DNA from: UBA7236 sp044227505
GTDB taxonomy: Bacteria; Bacteroidota; Bacteroidia; Chitinophagales; BACL12
Direction: 5' to 3'
NCBI GenBank assembly: GCA_044227505.1
Contig: JBGAWP010000002.1
Coordinates: 66,752-130,751 of the forward strand
Length of the DNA: 64,000 nt
Part shown: positions 50,866 through 59,716 of the stretch, in pieces
Layout: each line of letters begins with the position of its first letter
Position numbering within the stretch: the first letter of the stretch is position 1
Translations under genes and position numbers: made by a program
The notes under the pieces: model-generated
Database searches by the model: none
Told to the model about the DNA's origin: nothing
Seen by the model: the letters and a program-made list of their open reading frames with translations, nothing else

Positions 50866-52917
50866 TTATTTTACAATATTTAATTTTTCTGTTTGTGTTT
50901 TTAATTGACCGTCTGTCAGATAATAAAAATACATACCACTATTTAATTCAGAAACATTTAATGGATATGTAGTTGTTCCACCTGAAATTGGAACTTCCAT
51001 AACGATGCGACCTGAAATATCTGTAATGTTCATTGTGTAATCTTTATCCAAATTTGTAAAGCTGATATTGGTTAGATCCATAGCTGGATTTGGATATGCG
51101 CATCCCAATAAATTTTGGATCTCATTATCAAAATCAATTCCATTTAACTCTCCTTTAAAATAAAGATAAGTTGCATTCATAATGGCATTTCTCACAGCAT
51201 CATCTTCTATCATTTCAATTCCAATTCCTAAATAAACCGTTTTATAATCAGAAGTTTCTGAACGAACACCACCAACTTTGGTTCCAGCATTATAAGTAAA
51301 AATATCTGTTGCGTCAACGCCCATTGCTTCAATTTGTTCAGGATAGTAATTAACCGGGCCATAAGCTTCGGATATGTTGCTTTCTGCAACAGCGCCATAC
51401 CATTCGTCAGTGGCAACTGCAGTAAATGATGTAGCACCACTTGCAATATCATTTACAAAGGAAGCATGTAAATAATCTTCGTAAAAACTCACCGCTTCCG
51501 GGTAATATGCTGCATAATAATCAATTTCCCAACCTATGTCCTGACCTGCGATAAATAAATTACCTCCGTTGTCCAGAAATTCTTCCAACTGTTCAATTTT
51601 TAATGGATCATCCACTAAAGCGGGGAAGGTCCATGCAACGTTGTAATAAATATTTTCAATGCCATCCAATGCAGCTCCTGAAAATCCTTTTTTCATTGTA
51701 AAGTGTGAAGTAGACGCAAATGTTGTGATTCCTGCTGCGTCTAAAGCGTCAATATATAAAGATTCAAAATCATAAGTATCATAAGGAGAACCATCGCCGT
51801 AATTCACCTCATTATTTACAATAAGATCGGTTACACCGGATATTGTATAATATGTAAGCACCTGTGGGAAAATTTCCGGATTGTCAGGAAATTCAACAGT
51901 AATGGTATATTCACCAATACCTGCACTCGCTCCAACAGCAACTTCAAGATCAATTGGTAATACACTTAATGCATTAATAGAAGTCGATGCAGTTGTTGTG
52001 TAAGTCATTCCATTATAATCGAAAGAGGAACTCCAGTCAGCAGGTTCGCTTTTTGTTAATGTAATTGTGATGTTAGCATTTGCATCTCCTAGGTTTTCTA
52101 CATTTCCTGTAAATGTTTCAGGAGTTCCTACTGTGCCGTTTGTGAAAACAATCGGTGCGATATTATAAACTTCTACTATCGGGTCACCGGAAGCACCTGA
52201 ATTTAAAACTTCTTTAGTGGACACATTCTGTACCCAGGCAAGAGCATAAATTTCTTCATCTACATATATCGGATCCAATTCGTAAGAATAATCGAAAGTC
52301 ACGGATGAACCTAAACCTGCCGGAGTGTATGCAACACCACCTGTGCCTGTTATTGATTCGCGGAAAACATTAGGGAATTCTGTTTCGCCATTACTGCCCG
52401 GAGGACTAATATAATCAACCAAATGCTCAACCACAGCAGCTTTCAATTTATAAGTGCCAGCTGGAACGGTTCCAACAGTTTGTATTTCAATATGCACATT
52501 TCTGGTAGTGCCTGCAGTAGTCTCAGAAACCAGTATCCTGATCGGACTGTTTTCAGTTGTTAAATTATTTACAACATCTTGGGTTACTGCTGCCGGGCTG
52601 CCAATACTTGTTCCGTTTTGGATCATATCGGGAACGCCGGAAACTCCGTAATAACTCACCATTTCATCACTTTCATCTGGATTGAAATCATACATTTCGT
52701 CAACACCCGGCCATGAGGTATGGTAAGCAACATGGTGCATATTTGATTCGTTTGCATAATAAACAGCCTGAAAGAAAGGGTTTTGATCTGCGCAAGGTGC
52801 ACAGGATGCCTGTGTAAAGTGCTCAAATAAAGGGTATTTTTTGGCTTGCGCAAAACTTGTATTACAAATAAAGAGCGCTGCCATCAGCATTGAGGTGTAA
52901 AGTATTTTTTTCATCAT
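50866..52917 (-). CDS. Omp28-like secreted protein with T9SS domain
   Basis: About 683 residues. I chose the M-M-K-K start at 52917 because the signal peptide begins there (cleavage after S-F-A-Q) and two TACCTTTA promoter boxes lie just upstream. The N-terminal domain is thioredoxin-like: F-E-H-F-T-Q-A-S-C-A-P-C-A-D-Q has the C-x-x-C pair, followed by Y-H-T-S-W-P-G and G-V-S-G-V-P. This is the Omp28-related family. The C-terminus is a T9SS domain (A-Y-P-N-P-A-M ... S-G-M-Y-F-Y-Y-L). Bacteroidota use such proteins at the surface; the reaction is unproven. Confidence 0.85.
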   Translation of the reverse strand: MMKKILYTSMLMAALFICNTSFAQAKKYPLFEHFTQASCAPCADQNPFFQAVYYANESNMHHVAYHTSWPGVDEMYDFNPDESDEMVSYYGVSGVPDMIQNGTSIGSPAAVTQDVVNNLTTENSPIRILVSETTAGTTRNVHIEIQTVGTVPAGTYKLKAAVVEHLVDYISPPGSNGETEFPNVFRESITGTGGVAYTPAGLGSSVTFDYSYELDPIYVDEEIYALAWVQNVSTKEVLNSGASGDPIVEVYNIAPIVFTNGTVGTPETFTGNVENLGDANANITITLTKSEPADWSSSFDYNGMTYTTTASTSINALSVLPIDLEVAVGASAGIGEYTITVEFPDNPEIFPQVLTYYTISGVTDLIVNNEVNYGDGSPYDTYDFESLYIDALDAAGITTFASTSHFTMKKGFSGAALDGIENIYYNVAWTFPALVDDPLKIEQLEEFLDNGGNLFIAGQDIGWEIDYYAAYYPEAVSFYEDYLHASFVNDIASGATSFTAVATDEWYGAVAESNISEAYGPVNYYPEQIEAMGVDATDIFTYNAGTKVGGVRSETSDYKTVYLGIGIEMIEDDAVRNAIMNATYLYFKGELNGIDFDNEIQNLLGCAYPNPAMDLTNISFTNLDKDYTMNITDISGRIVMEVPISGGTTTYPLNVSELNSGMYFYYLTDGQLKTQTEKLNIVK

Positions 52918-52932
52918 ATTTTTTTGAGATTC

Positions 52933-52948
52933 TAAAGGTATAAAGGTA
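52933..52948 (-). promoter_or_regulatory. Two tandem TACCTTTA boxes upstream of the Omp28-like gene
   Basis: TACCTTTA occurs twice in a row on the minus strand (52941-52948 and 52933-52940). Each is one base from the TAnnTTTG consensus, 16 to 24 bp from the chosen start. They may be alternative -7 boxes. Confidence 0.4.
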
Positions 52949-53095
52949 AAATGAAAAAAACAAGCTAAAAACCTGTACTGACACGAATATGTCATTTTAG
53001 GCTGGGTTTAGGTCTATTCTAATTGGGCTTCATGCAAGTTGGGCCTGAATATGAAACATAATTGATTGTGAACGGCTATGGATTATGAAACAAAT

Positions 53096-53103
53096 TACCT
53101 TTG
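53096..53103 (+). promoter_or_regulatory. -7 promoter box TACCTTTG, leaderless GlcD-like start
   Basis: A perfect TAnnTTTG box ending four bases before the ATG at 53108. This supports the shorter start over the in-frame ATG at 53078, which lies upstream of the box. Confidence 0.6.
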
Positions 53104-53107
53104 CAAA

Positions 53108-54511
53108 ATGTATCAGAAAGTAGATCCGGAAATTTTAGAAAAACTGAAAGTTATTGTTGGAGAAAATTATGTGTTTTTCGACGCAGAAAATAAAGAAAAA
53201 TATGCATCCGATGAAACGGAAGATCTGCAGTTTTTCCCGGAAGTAATAGTAAAACCAATAACTCCGGAAGAAATTTCTCAGGTATTAGTGCTGGCAAACA
53301 AATATAATATCCCGGTTACTCCGCAAGGAGCACGAACGGGTTTAAGCGGAGGTGCTTTACCGCTTTTTGGCGGAATTGCGCTCAGTATGGAGCGTTTCAA
53401 TAAAATTTTATTTTTGGATGAACGCAATTTACAAGTAACAACGGAGCCTGGAGTAATTACGGAGGTTTTGCAAAATGCAGTGATCGAAAAAGGACTATTT
53501 TATCCGCCTGATCCGGCGAGTAAAGGAAGCTGTTTTATTGGTGGGAATGTCGCCGAAAATTCAGGTGGGCCAAAGGCTGTTAAATATGGTGTTGTAAAAG
53601 ATTATGTTTTAAACCTGGAAGTGGTTTTACCCACAGGGGAAATAATTTGGACAGGGGCAAATGTTTTAAAAAATGCTACAGGTTATAATCTCACCCAATT
53701 ATTTGTAGGGAGTGAGGGCACACTTGGAATTATTACAAAAATTGTTTTGAAATTAATTCCTTACCCAAAATTTAATTTATTGATGTTAGTTCCTTTTTAT
53801 TCGGCAACAAAGGCCTGCGAAGCCGTTTCGGAAATATTCAGGGCGGGTTTAACGCCAAGTGCAATGGAATTTATGGAGCGCGATGCAATTGATTTTGTTT
53901 TGAAATTTAACAATGATATTAATGTAAATATCAAGGATGGAATAAATGCTCATTTGTTAATAGAAGTTGATGGAAATAATCCGGATATATTAATGCAGGA
54001 TTGCGAAACAATTTCCGCAATAGTGGAAAAATTTGAATGCGATGAAATTTTATTTGCTGAATCCGAACGTGAAAAAAATGACCTTTGGAAAATGCGTAGA
54101 AAAGTGGGAGAGGCGGTAAAACAAAATTCCGTGTATAAGGAAGAAGATACGGTTGTACCAAGAGCCGAACTTCCGGTTTTGTTGGCAGGTGTAAAAAGTA
54201 TAGGTGCAAAATATGGATTTCAATCAGTTTGTTACGGGCATGCCGGGGATGGAAACCTACATGTAAATATTTTGAAGGGAACACTTTCTGATGAACAGTG
54301 GAACAAAAACCTTCCGGAAGGGATTCGCGAAATTTTCCAGCTTGTAATTGAATTGGGAGGCACGCTCAGCGGCGAACACGGCATCGGTCTTGTTCAGAAA
54401 CCCTTTATGGGCATAGCTTTCGATGAAATTCAACTGAGGATCCTGCGACAGATCAAACAGATGTTCGACCCGTTGGCCATTCTCAATCCGGGTAAAATAG
54501 TAGACATTTAA
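53108..54511 (+). CDS. FAD-linked oxidase, glycolate/D-lactate dehydrogenase (GlcD-like)
   Basis: This 467-residue flavoenzyme of the GlcD/D-LDH (VAO-PCMH) family oxidises 2-hydroxy acids such as glycolate or D-lactate. The FAD domain shows P-V-T-P-Q-G-A-R-T-G-L-S-G-G-A, P-D-P-A-S, G-G-N-V-A-E-N-S-G-G-P and F-V-G-S-E-G-T-L-G. The C-terminal catalytic block is Y-G-H-A-G-D-G-N-L-H-V-N and G-E-H-G-I-G, with L-N-P-G-K at the end. The electron acceptor partners (GlcE/F) are not adjacent. I prefer the start at 53108. Confidence 0.9.
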   Translation: MYQKVDPEILEKLKVIVGENYVFFDAENKEKYASDETEDLQFFPEVIVKPITPEEISQVLVLANKYNIPVTPQGARTGLSGGALPLFGGIALSMERFNKILFLDERNLQVTTEPGVITEVLQNAVIEKGLFYPPDPASKGSCFIGGNVAENSGGPKAVKYGVVKDYVLNLEVVLPTGEIIWTGANVLKNATGYNLTQLFVGSEGTLGIITKIVLKLIPYPKFNLLMLVPFYSATKACEAVSEIFRAGLTPSAMEFMERDAIDFVLKFNNDINVNIKDGINAHLLIEVDGNNPDILMQDCETISAIVEKFECDEILFAESEREKNDLWKMRRKVGEAVKQNSVYKEEDTVVPRAELPVLLAGVKSIGAKYGFQSVCYGHAGDGNLHVNILKGTLSDEQWNKNLPEGIREIFQLVIELGGTLSGEHGIGLVQKPFMGIAFDEIQLRILRQIKQMFDPLAILNPGKIVDI

Positions 54512-54701
54512 TATACAAAATCTTTTATTTTGGATTGTTTTCTTGGAAAGTTTAAAATTTTGTCCTAATTTTTGCGCAACAAACGGAACCCGTAACCGTT
54601 TAGTTCGATAAATTAGCGATTGTTGAACAGTATTAAAGCGCACACTGCATTAAATTTTTTGGAACCGCACACAGGTTTTTAGAATCGATTTATGTATAGA
54701 T

Positions 54702-56105
54702 ATGTTTAAATATTCAGTGGCAATATTTTACAAATGTTTATTATGCTTTTGTGTAATAACAAGTGTAAATGCGCAGGAATTTATTGGTTTGCGAACAGAT
54801 AATTACGCCGGCTCAAATGGTATGTTATTAAATCCTGCAATGCCAATTACCGGCAAATTGCCCTGGGATATCAATGTATTTGCATTGGGAGTTTATGAGG
54901 ACAATAATTACATTTCCATTCCGGAGAATATGATCAAATATGTGACTACTTCCGATAGTATTATTGATATCAATTATTTTAATCCGAAAAAAATTTACGG
55001 ACATGGGAATGTTCTCGCACAATTGCCTTCTGCATTTTTTAAATTTGATGATTTTGCAGCCGGTATTTTTTTCACCGCAAGAGCTGCCGGATATGCTTTG
55101 AGTGAAAATGAAGTACATGGAATTGCAGGTATTAAAGATGTTCCGCTATATACAAATATCGATATGCCGGCATTTAATGCAGGTGTTTTGGTTTGGGGGG
55201 AAGCCGGTTTAAATGCAGAGGCTACCTTGGAAAGAAATTCCGTATTCGCAGTACATTTAGGTGGAAATTTAAAATATCTCAGTGGATTAGAGGCTTTAGG
55301 GTTTGAAAATAATTCTGAATTTACCTATGTGCGCGATACCGTTAATACTACCGCAACTCATTTTGATTCGGATTTTGATTATACGAAAAACCTGGGTTCG
55401 AATATGCTGTACGACAAAAGCAATTTTGGAATAAATGGTTCAGGTGTTGGTTTGGATGTTGGTGTGATCTATGAAGTTAAAAGAAGGTCTCAATTCAAAT
55501 TTTCCAAAAATCAGGAATATATATGGAAGTTCGGATTATCTATCGTTGATCTGGGCATGATAAAATTCACCAAAAATTCCGGCACCTATCATTTGGTTAA
55601 CGAAGAATCATTAGTTGTTTCTAATGCGGAATTGGATTCTATTGATGATATTGATGAATTTAACCGCGCAGGCGCAAGAATTATTTATGACCTGAGTGCT
55701 GCAGCAAAGGATGGAAGTACTTTTGCCATGTATTTACCCGCAGCATTTGTGATCAGCGCCGAAAAAGCATTTAATAAAAATATTTATGCGCAGGCACTCA
55801 TAGTGCGCAGAATACCAAGGTTTAATACTAATCTCATTGCCCGAGCCAATGTTTTTTCCTTAACTCCACGCTATGAAACCAGAAATGTAAGTTTTTGTAT
55901 TCCCATGCAACTTTATGAAGACAGAGAGTTCAGAATAGGAGCCGCTGCGCGATTTATGTTTTTTACCATTGGGTCTGATAACTTGTTAACCTTTACGAAA
56001 CAATCCGATTACTCGTCAATAAATATGTATATGGGAATAAAATTAAACCCTTACTGGTTATTACCGGAAAACAAAGTTAAATTTTTAGATTGTTTAAAAA
56101 TGTGA
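54702..56105 (+). CDS. DUF5723 family protein, outer-membrane beta-barrel-like
   Basis: A 467-residue protein with a signal peptide (cleavage after N-A-Q, about 24). The start of the mature part, F-I-G-L-R-T-D-N-Y-A-G-S-N-G-M-L-L-N-P-A, is the typical DUF5723 opening (G-x-x-x-D-N-Y-A-G-x-x-x-x-x-x-N-P-A). The rest is beta-rich, like outer-membrane barrels, with G-x-G-x-G-L-D-V-G-V-I-Y-E, and the last quarter continues strand-like. Function unknown. It converges with rsmI, and the coding 3' ends overlap by 12 bp. Confidence 0.85.
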   Translation: MFKYSVAIFYKCLLCFCVITSVNAQEFIGLRTDNYAGSNGMLLNPAMPITGKLPWDINVFALGVYEDNNYISIPENMIKYVTTSDSIIDINYFNPKKIYGHGNVLAQLPSAFFKFDDFAAGIFFTARAAGYALSENEVHGIAGIKDVPLYTNIDMPAFNAGVLVWGEAGLNAEATLERNSVFAVHLGGNLKYLSGLEALGFENNSEFTYVRDTVNTTATHFDSDFDYTKNLGSNMLYDKSNFGINGSGVGLDVGVIYEVKRRSQFKFSKNQEYIWKFGLSIVDLGMIKFTKNSGTYHLVNEESLVVSNAELDSIDDIDEFNRAGARIIYDLSAAAKDGSTFAMYLPAAFVISAEKAFNKNIYAQALIVRRIPRFNTNLIARANVFSLTPRYETRNVSFCIPMQLYEDREFRIGAAARFMFFTIGSDNLLTFTKQSDYSSINMYMGIKLNPYWLLPENKVKFLDCLKM

Positions 56106-56801
56106 ATCGGGTTTTACTTTGTCTTCTTTTTCAATTCCTTTAACTACAATTACAAACTCGCCCTTTGTTATTTTATTTTTGAAATGCTCCTGAACTTCCG
56201 TAAAAGTTCCACGCACAGTTTCTTCAAATTTTTTAGAGATCTCCCGCGAAACACTCACCTTTCTTTCCGGAAAAATTTTTGCGAGTTGTTCCAATGTTTT
56301 TAAAATCCTGTAAGTGGATTCATATAAGATCATAGTTCGCTTTTCTGAAGAGATTTCACGCAGTTTTGTTTCCCTGCCTTTTTTTTGAGGAATGAACCCA
56401 ATAAATACAAATTCGTTGATCGGGAATCCTGAATTTACTAATGCTGGAACAAAGGCTGTAGCACCGGGTAAAGTTTCCACTACAATATTATTTTCTACAC
56501 ATAAATGCACCAATAAATAACCCGGATCAGATATTCCGGGAGTACCGGCATCAGAGATCAAGGCTATATTTTTCCCCTCCGAAATTTCCATCACAATTTT
56601 TTTTACAGCTTCGTGTTCGTTGAATTTATGATGGGATATTGTTTTTGTAGTAATTTTATAATGACGCAATAAAACGGAAGAAGTTCTCGTGTCTTCTGCA
56701 AGAATTAGGTCCACTTCTTTCAATAACCTAATTGCCCGAAGTGTCATATCTTCAAGATTGCCGATCGGTGTTGGAATAATATATAATTTCCCTTGCTTCA
56801 T
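56094..56801 (-). CDS. rsmI: 16S rRNA (cytidine-1402-2'-O)-methyltransferase
   Basis: RsmI methylates the ribose of C1402 in the 16S rRNA decoding centre. Motifs: L-Y-I-I-P-T-P-I-G-N-L-E-D-M-T-L-R-A (4-21), E-D-T-R-T-S (35-40), L-I-S-D-A-G-T-P-G-I-S-D-P-G (about 79-92) and L-P-G-A-T-A-F-V-P-A-L. About 235 residues. I chose the ATG at 56801 (M-K-Q-G-K-L-Y) because relatives begin there; an ATG at 56816 would overlap the upstream gene by 11 bp. Its tail overlaps DUF5723 by 12 bp in the opposite sense. Confidence 0.93.
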   Translation of the reverse strand: MKQGKLYIIPTPIGNLEDMTLRAIRLLKEVDLILAEDTRTSSVLLRHYKITTKTISHHKFNEHEAVKKIVMEISEGKNIALISDAGTPGISDPGYLLVHLCVENNIVVETLPGATAFVPALVNSGFPINEFVFIGFIPQKKGRETKLREISSEKRTMILYESTYRILKTLEQLAKIFPERKVSVSREISKKFEETVRGTFTEVQEHFKNKITKGEFVIVVKGIEKEDKVKPDSHF

Positions 56802-56805
56802 TTCA

Positions 56806-58458
56806 TTAAAATCCATTTACTTGTTGCCAGGATATTCCTTTTTGATAAACAAATACATCTTCCGGTCTTTTTTGTTTAAAGGTAACTATATATGCATGAC
56901 TCCACTCATCTATCTCCACCTTATATAGATCGTTTTCATAATCACTGGCCCCAATTCCGCCTCTCCACCACCAATTTCCCCACTGATCGAATGTGACTTT
57001 TAAGGTAAGGGAGTCAATTATTTCCACCGTAACAGAATTTTCCAATTCCGTCATATTGAATTGAAGTACTTCATAAAAATCACCCTTAATATTTTGTTCG
57101 TGTTTTAAATTTAAAGCTGTTTTAAATTTGCTTAATGTTCCGTTATCTCTGTATAAATAGGCCCCATTAAAATTATCCGGTATATTAAGTAGGTAAACAC
57201 GATCTGCAATTTCCCAACGAAAATTGGTTTCAAGAGCAATTTGAACGGTAGCAGCATTTTTCCAGCTTGTGATATTTTTATTCAACAAAAAAAGTGATAT
57301 AACAGAAAATACCAATACTATTATTATTGATATGTTTTTATTCAGGGTAAACAAAAAAACGGAAAAGCTCCCGAAAAAAAATGCAGATGCCAAATAACCC
57401 AGTCGGTCGCCTTCTATAGGTAAAGTATTAAAAAATAAATTTAGAATGGGCAATAATGCTGCTCCAAAACTTAAAAACAATAATAAACTTTTATTGATTG
57501 CCCTTCTGAACTTTGTATTTGCCCCATAAAAAGCGATTACTGAAAAGTATAAAATAATGGCATAATATATGGTCGATCTGGAATCTAATCCACCCACAGT
57601 ATTCTCTTTTAAGAATCCCACTAAAAAATTTCCAAAGAATAAAAATTTAAATATGTATTTATTAAAGTTGGATATTAATTCATCCATGGAAAATTTAAGG
57701 TGTGTGGAGGCGCCATAATGCCCAACCCAACTGCCTAATAGCACTTTGTTCGCACAAAAATAAAGGACACAGGTGAGGATGATCGGGGTGACGATTTTTA
57801 AAAATATTGTTCGTTTTGTTGCATGTTTCTGATCCCCTTTTCTAAATAAAAATAATATCACAAGAACAAAGGGGATGCATAAGGCTAATTCAGAACATAG
57901 CAGTGCAAAACAAAACACAATAGGTATAACAATTAAATAGAGAGGCCGTTTGTTTTGGTGATATAAAACAACCATATTTATAATAAGAAGAGTAGATATG
58001 GTAACAAGAAGATAATGAATTGTTGCACCCCAAACCACTGTTTCTGTTTGGTAGGGGGAGACCAGAAATAAAAAGGAAGCGGATAACGCAACAATTTTCG
58101 AATCGCTAATATCAATTAATGAAAGGTATTTGTTGAATACATAATAAATTAAAAATGCATTAAGCGCATGCATTGATGTAAACAACAAATACCAACCCAG
58201 CTCATTGGTCCCGAATACCTTATAACTCAAAAAGAAAAATAAGTGGTATCCGGGATGTAAAGCATTTTCTCCGAAAGAATTCAGTAAACCTGACCATCCA
58301 AGGTCCTTATACAGCGTTAACCAGTTTTGAGCGTCAGTTACCAACCTGCAACCAATAGTGCTTCTGTATAAAAAAAGCGCAACGAACAGGTAAATAAAAA
58401 ACAATACAACAGTGAAGTGCTTTTTTTTAGTAATGCCATTCAATTTGTTGTACAGCAT
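56806..58458 (-). CDS. Polytopic membrane protein, possible GT-C glycosyltransferase
   Basis: A 550-residue protein with about 11 membrane helices (from residue 15 to about 400) and a soluble C-terminal domain of about 140 residues. An early periplasmic segment (W-S-G-L-L-N-S-F-G-E-N-A-L-H-P-G-Y-H-L) matches in style the L-x-P-G/x-H-x-x-x substrate loops of GT-C-like or PMT-type enzymes. The catalytic acidic residue is not identified. Its 3' end lies just before rsmI, so the pair may be cotranscribed. Family assignment is tentative. Confidence 0.65.
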   Translation of the reverse strand: MLYNKLNGITKKKHFTVVLFFIYLFVALFLYRSTIGCRLVTDAQNWLTLYKDLGWSGLLNSFGENALHPGYHLFFFLSYKVFGTNELGWYLLFTSMHALNAFLIYYVFNKYLSLIDISDSKIVALSASFLFLVSPYQTETVVWGATIHYLLVTISTLLIINMVVLYHQNKRPLYLIVIPIVFCFALLCSELALCIPFVLVILFLFRKGDQKHATKRTIFLKIVTPIILTCVLYFCANKVLLGSWVGHYGASTHLKFSMDELISNFNKYIFKFLFFGNFLVGFLKENTVGGLDSRSTIYYAIILYFSVIAFYGANTKFRRAINKSLLLFLSFGAALLPILNLFFNTLPIEGDRLGYLASAFFFGSFSVFLFTLNKNISIIIVLVFSVISLFLLNKNITSWKNAATVQIALETNFRWEIADRVYLLNIPDNFNGAYLYRDNGTLSKFKTALNLKHEQNIKGDFYEVLQFNMTELENSVTVEIIDSLTLKVTFDQWGNWWWRGGIGASDYENDLYKVEIDEWSHAYIVTFKQKRPEDVFVYQKGISWQQVNGF

Positions 58459-58504
58459 ATAATAAACAAATTAAAAAGGACGTGTTTTCATCCCTTGTAT
58501 TAAA

Positions 58505-58756
58505 TTATACTTTGTGTATGGTAAAAGTATAACTCTCCATAATTGGATTTGCCAATAATTTTTTACAGGCCTCTTCTGCTATTTCTTTAGCTTTCGCATC
58601 TGTGTCAGCTTCAATATGTAACTGTATATGTTTGCCGATGCGTACATCCTGAATAGAACTCAAGTCAATATTTTTCATATTACTTGCAACTGCCTTGCCC
58701 TTTGGGTCCAATAATTCTTTTAAGGGCATTACATCAATTTCTGCCTTATATGCCAT
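58505..58756 (-). CDS. purS: Phosphoribosylformylglycinamidine synthase subunit PurS
   Basis: PurS is the small bridging subunit of the three-part PurSQL formylglycinamide ribonucleotide amidotransferase. The 83 residues carry the family blocks Y-K-A-E-I-D-V-M-P, D-P-K-G-K-A-V, V-R-I-G-K-H-I-Q-L and A-C-K-K-L-L-A-N-P-I-M-E-S-Y. Its presence suggests that this organism uses PurS-PurQ-PurL rather than a single large PurL. It overlaps pssA by 11 bp on the same strand. Confidence 0.93.
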   Translation of the reverse strand: MAYKAEIDVMPLKELLDPKGKAVASNMKNIDLSSIQDVRIGKHIQLHIEADTDAKAKEIAEEACKKLLANPIMESYTFTIHKV

Positions 58757-59534
58757 TTTCGTTGATATTTTTAGTTAGTGAAATTAAAATATATAATATT
58801 AATACTATTGGTATAATAGCAAACATAATATGGAAAATAAATATTCCCATAAATATGATCGCTATTGAAATTAAAATTAGCGCAAATAACCATTGGTTTT
58901 CTTCAAATTTAAGCGACTTTATTTTCAAACTCAGCATAGGTATGTCGCTTACCATTAAATAACTTAACAAAGCTACTATCCCATAAAGTATCCAGCTATT
59001 GGAGAGCAACTGCGATAATTGCATTTCGTCGCGCAATATTATCAATGGCAGAGACATTACTATCATTGCCATCGATGGACTTGGCAATCCTCTGAATTCA
59101 GATGTTTGCCGCGTGTCCAGATTAAATTTTGCAAGTCGCACTGCGGCAAACAATGTAACAGCAAATCCTGCAGAATAAAATAAAACAGGATAATCGAAGG
59201 AACTATAATTTGCATAGTAGGAACGGGCAATTAATTCATACATGATCAAACCCGGTACTAAACCGAAGGTTACCATATCTGCAAGAGAATCCAATTGTTT
59301 TCCGAATTCACTTTGAGCCTTTAATAAACGCGCAACAAAACCATCAAAAAAATCTATGATAGCGGCAGCAAAAACACAATAACAAGCTAATGCAATTTGA
59401 CCCATATCAATAAACATTTCTCTTTCGCCACTCATTATTACCATGTGATCGTTAAACAGATACACAATAGCCATGCAGCCGAGAAATAAATTAAATAGAG
59501 TAAGAATATTGGGAAGGTTTTTAATAAATTTCAT
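58746..59534 (-). CDS. pssA: CDP-diacylglycerol--serine O-phosphatidyltransferase
   Basis: This inner-membrane enzyme makes phosphatidylserine from CDP-diacylglycerol and serine. The CDP-alcohol phosphotransferase motif fits exactly: D61-x2-D64-G65-x2-A68-R69-x8-G78-x3-D82-x3-D86. The 262 residues have about eight membrane helices. PssA type II is usual in Bacteroidota; a phosphatidylglycerophosphate synthase role is less likely, given length and the N-terminal block N-I-L-T-L-F-N-L-F-L-G-C. It overlaps purS. Confidence 0.9.
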   Translation of the reverse strand: MKFIKNLPNILTLFNLFLGCMAIVYLFNDHMVIMSGEREMFIDMGQIALACYCVFAAAIIDFFDGFVARLLKAQSEFGKQLDSLADMVTFGLVPGLIMYELIARSYYANYSSFDYPVLFYSAGFAVTLFAAVRLAKFNLDTRQTSEFRGLPSPSMAMIVMSLPLIILRDEMQLSQLLSNSWILYGIVALLSYLMVSDIPMLSLKIKSLKFEENQWLFALILISIAIIFMGIFIFHIMFAIIPIVLILYILISLTKNINENGI

Positions 59535-59716
59535 CTGCTATATTGGGCAATAATTATAATTTTTTTATTATTAGGGTAATAATTTACATCTCCTGAAAAT
59601 GGGCAATAACTCACCCTATATTCCTACACAATAATCTTCGTGAAACCTTTGTGTCTAAGTGCCCATGCCTGCCGGTAGGCAGGTTTGTGGCCTTTTCTCC
59701 GCGCCTTCACAAAAAA
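59535..59716. other. Gap with CCTGCC/GGCAGG hairpin
   Basis: CCTGCC (59668-59673) and GGCAGG (59678-59683) form a 6-bp hairpin with a GGTA loop, within GC-rich bases that stand out from the AT-rich background. It follows Xaa-Pro aminopeptidase on the minus strand and may end its transcript, though no T-run follows. No gene is visible. Confidence 0.4.
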
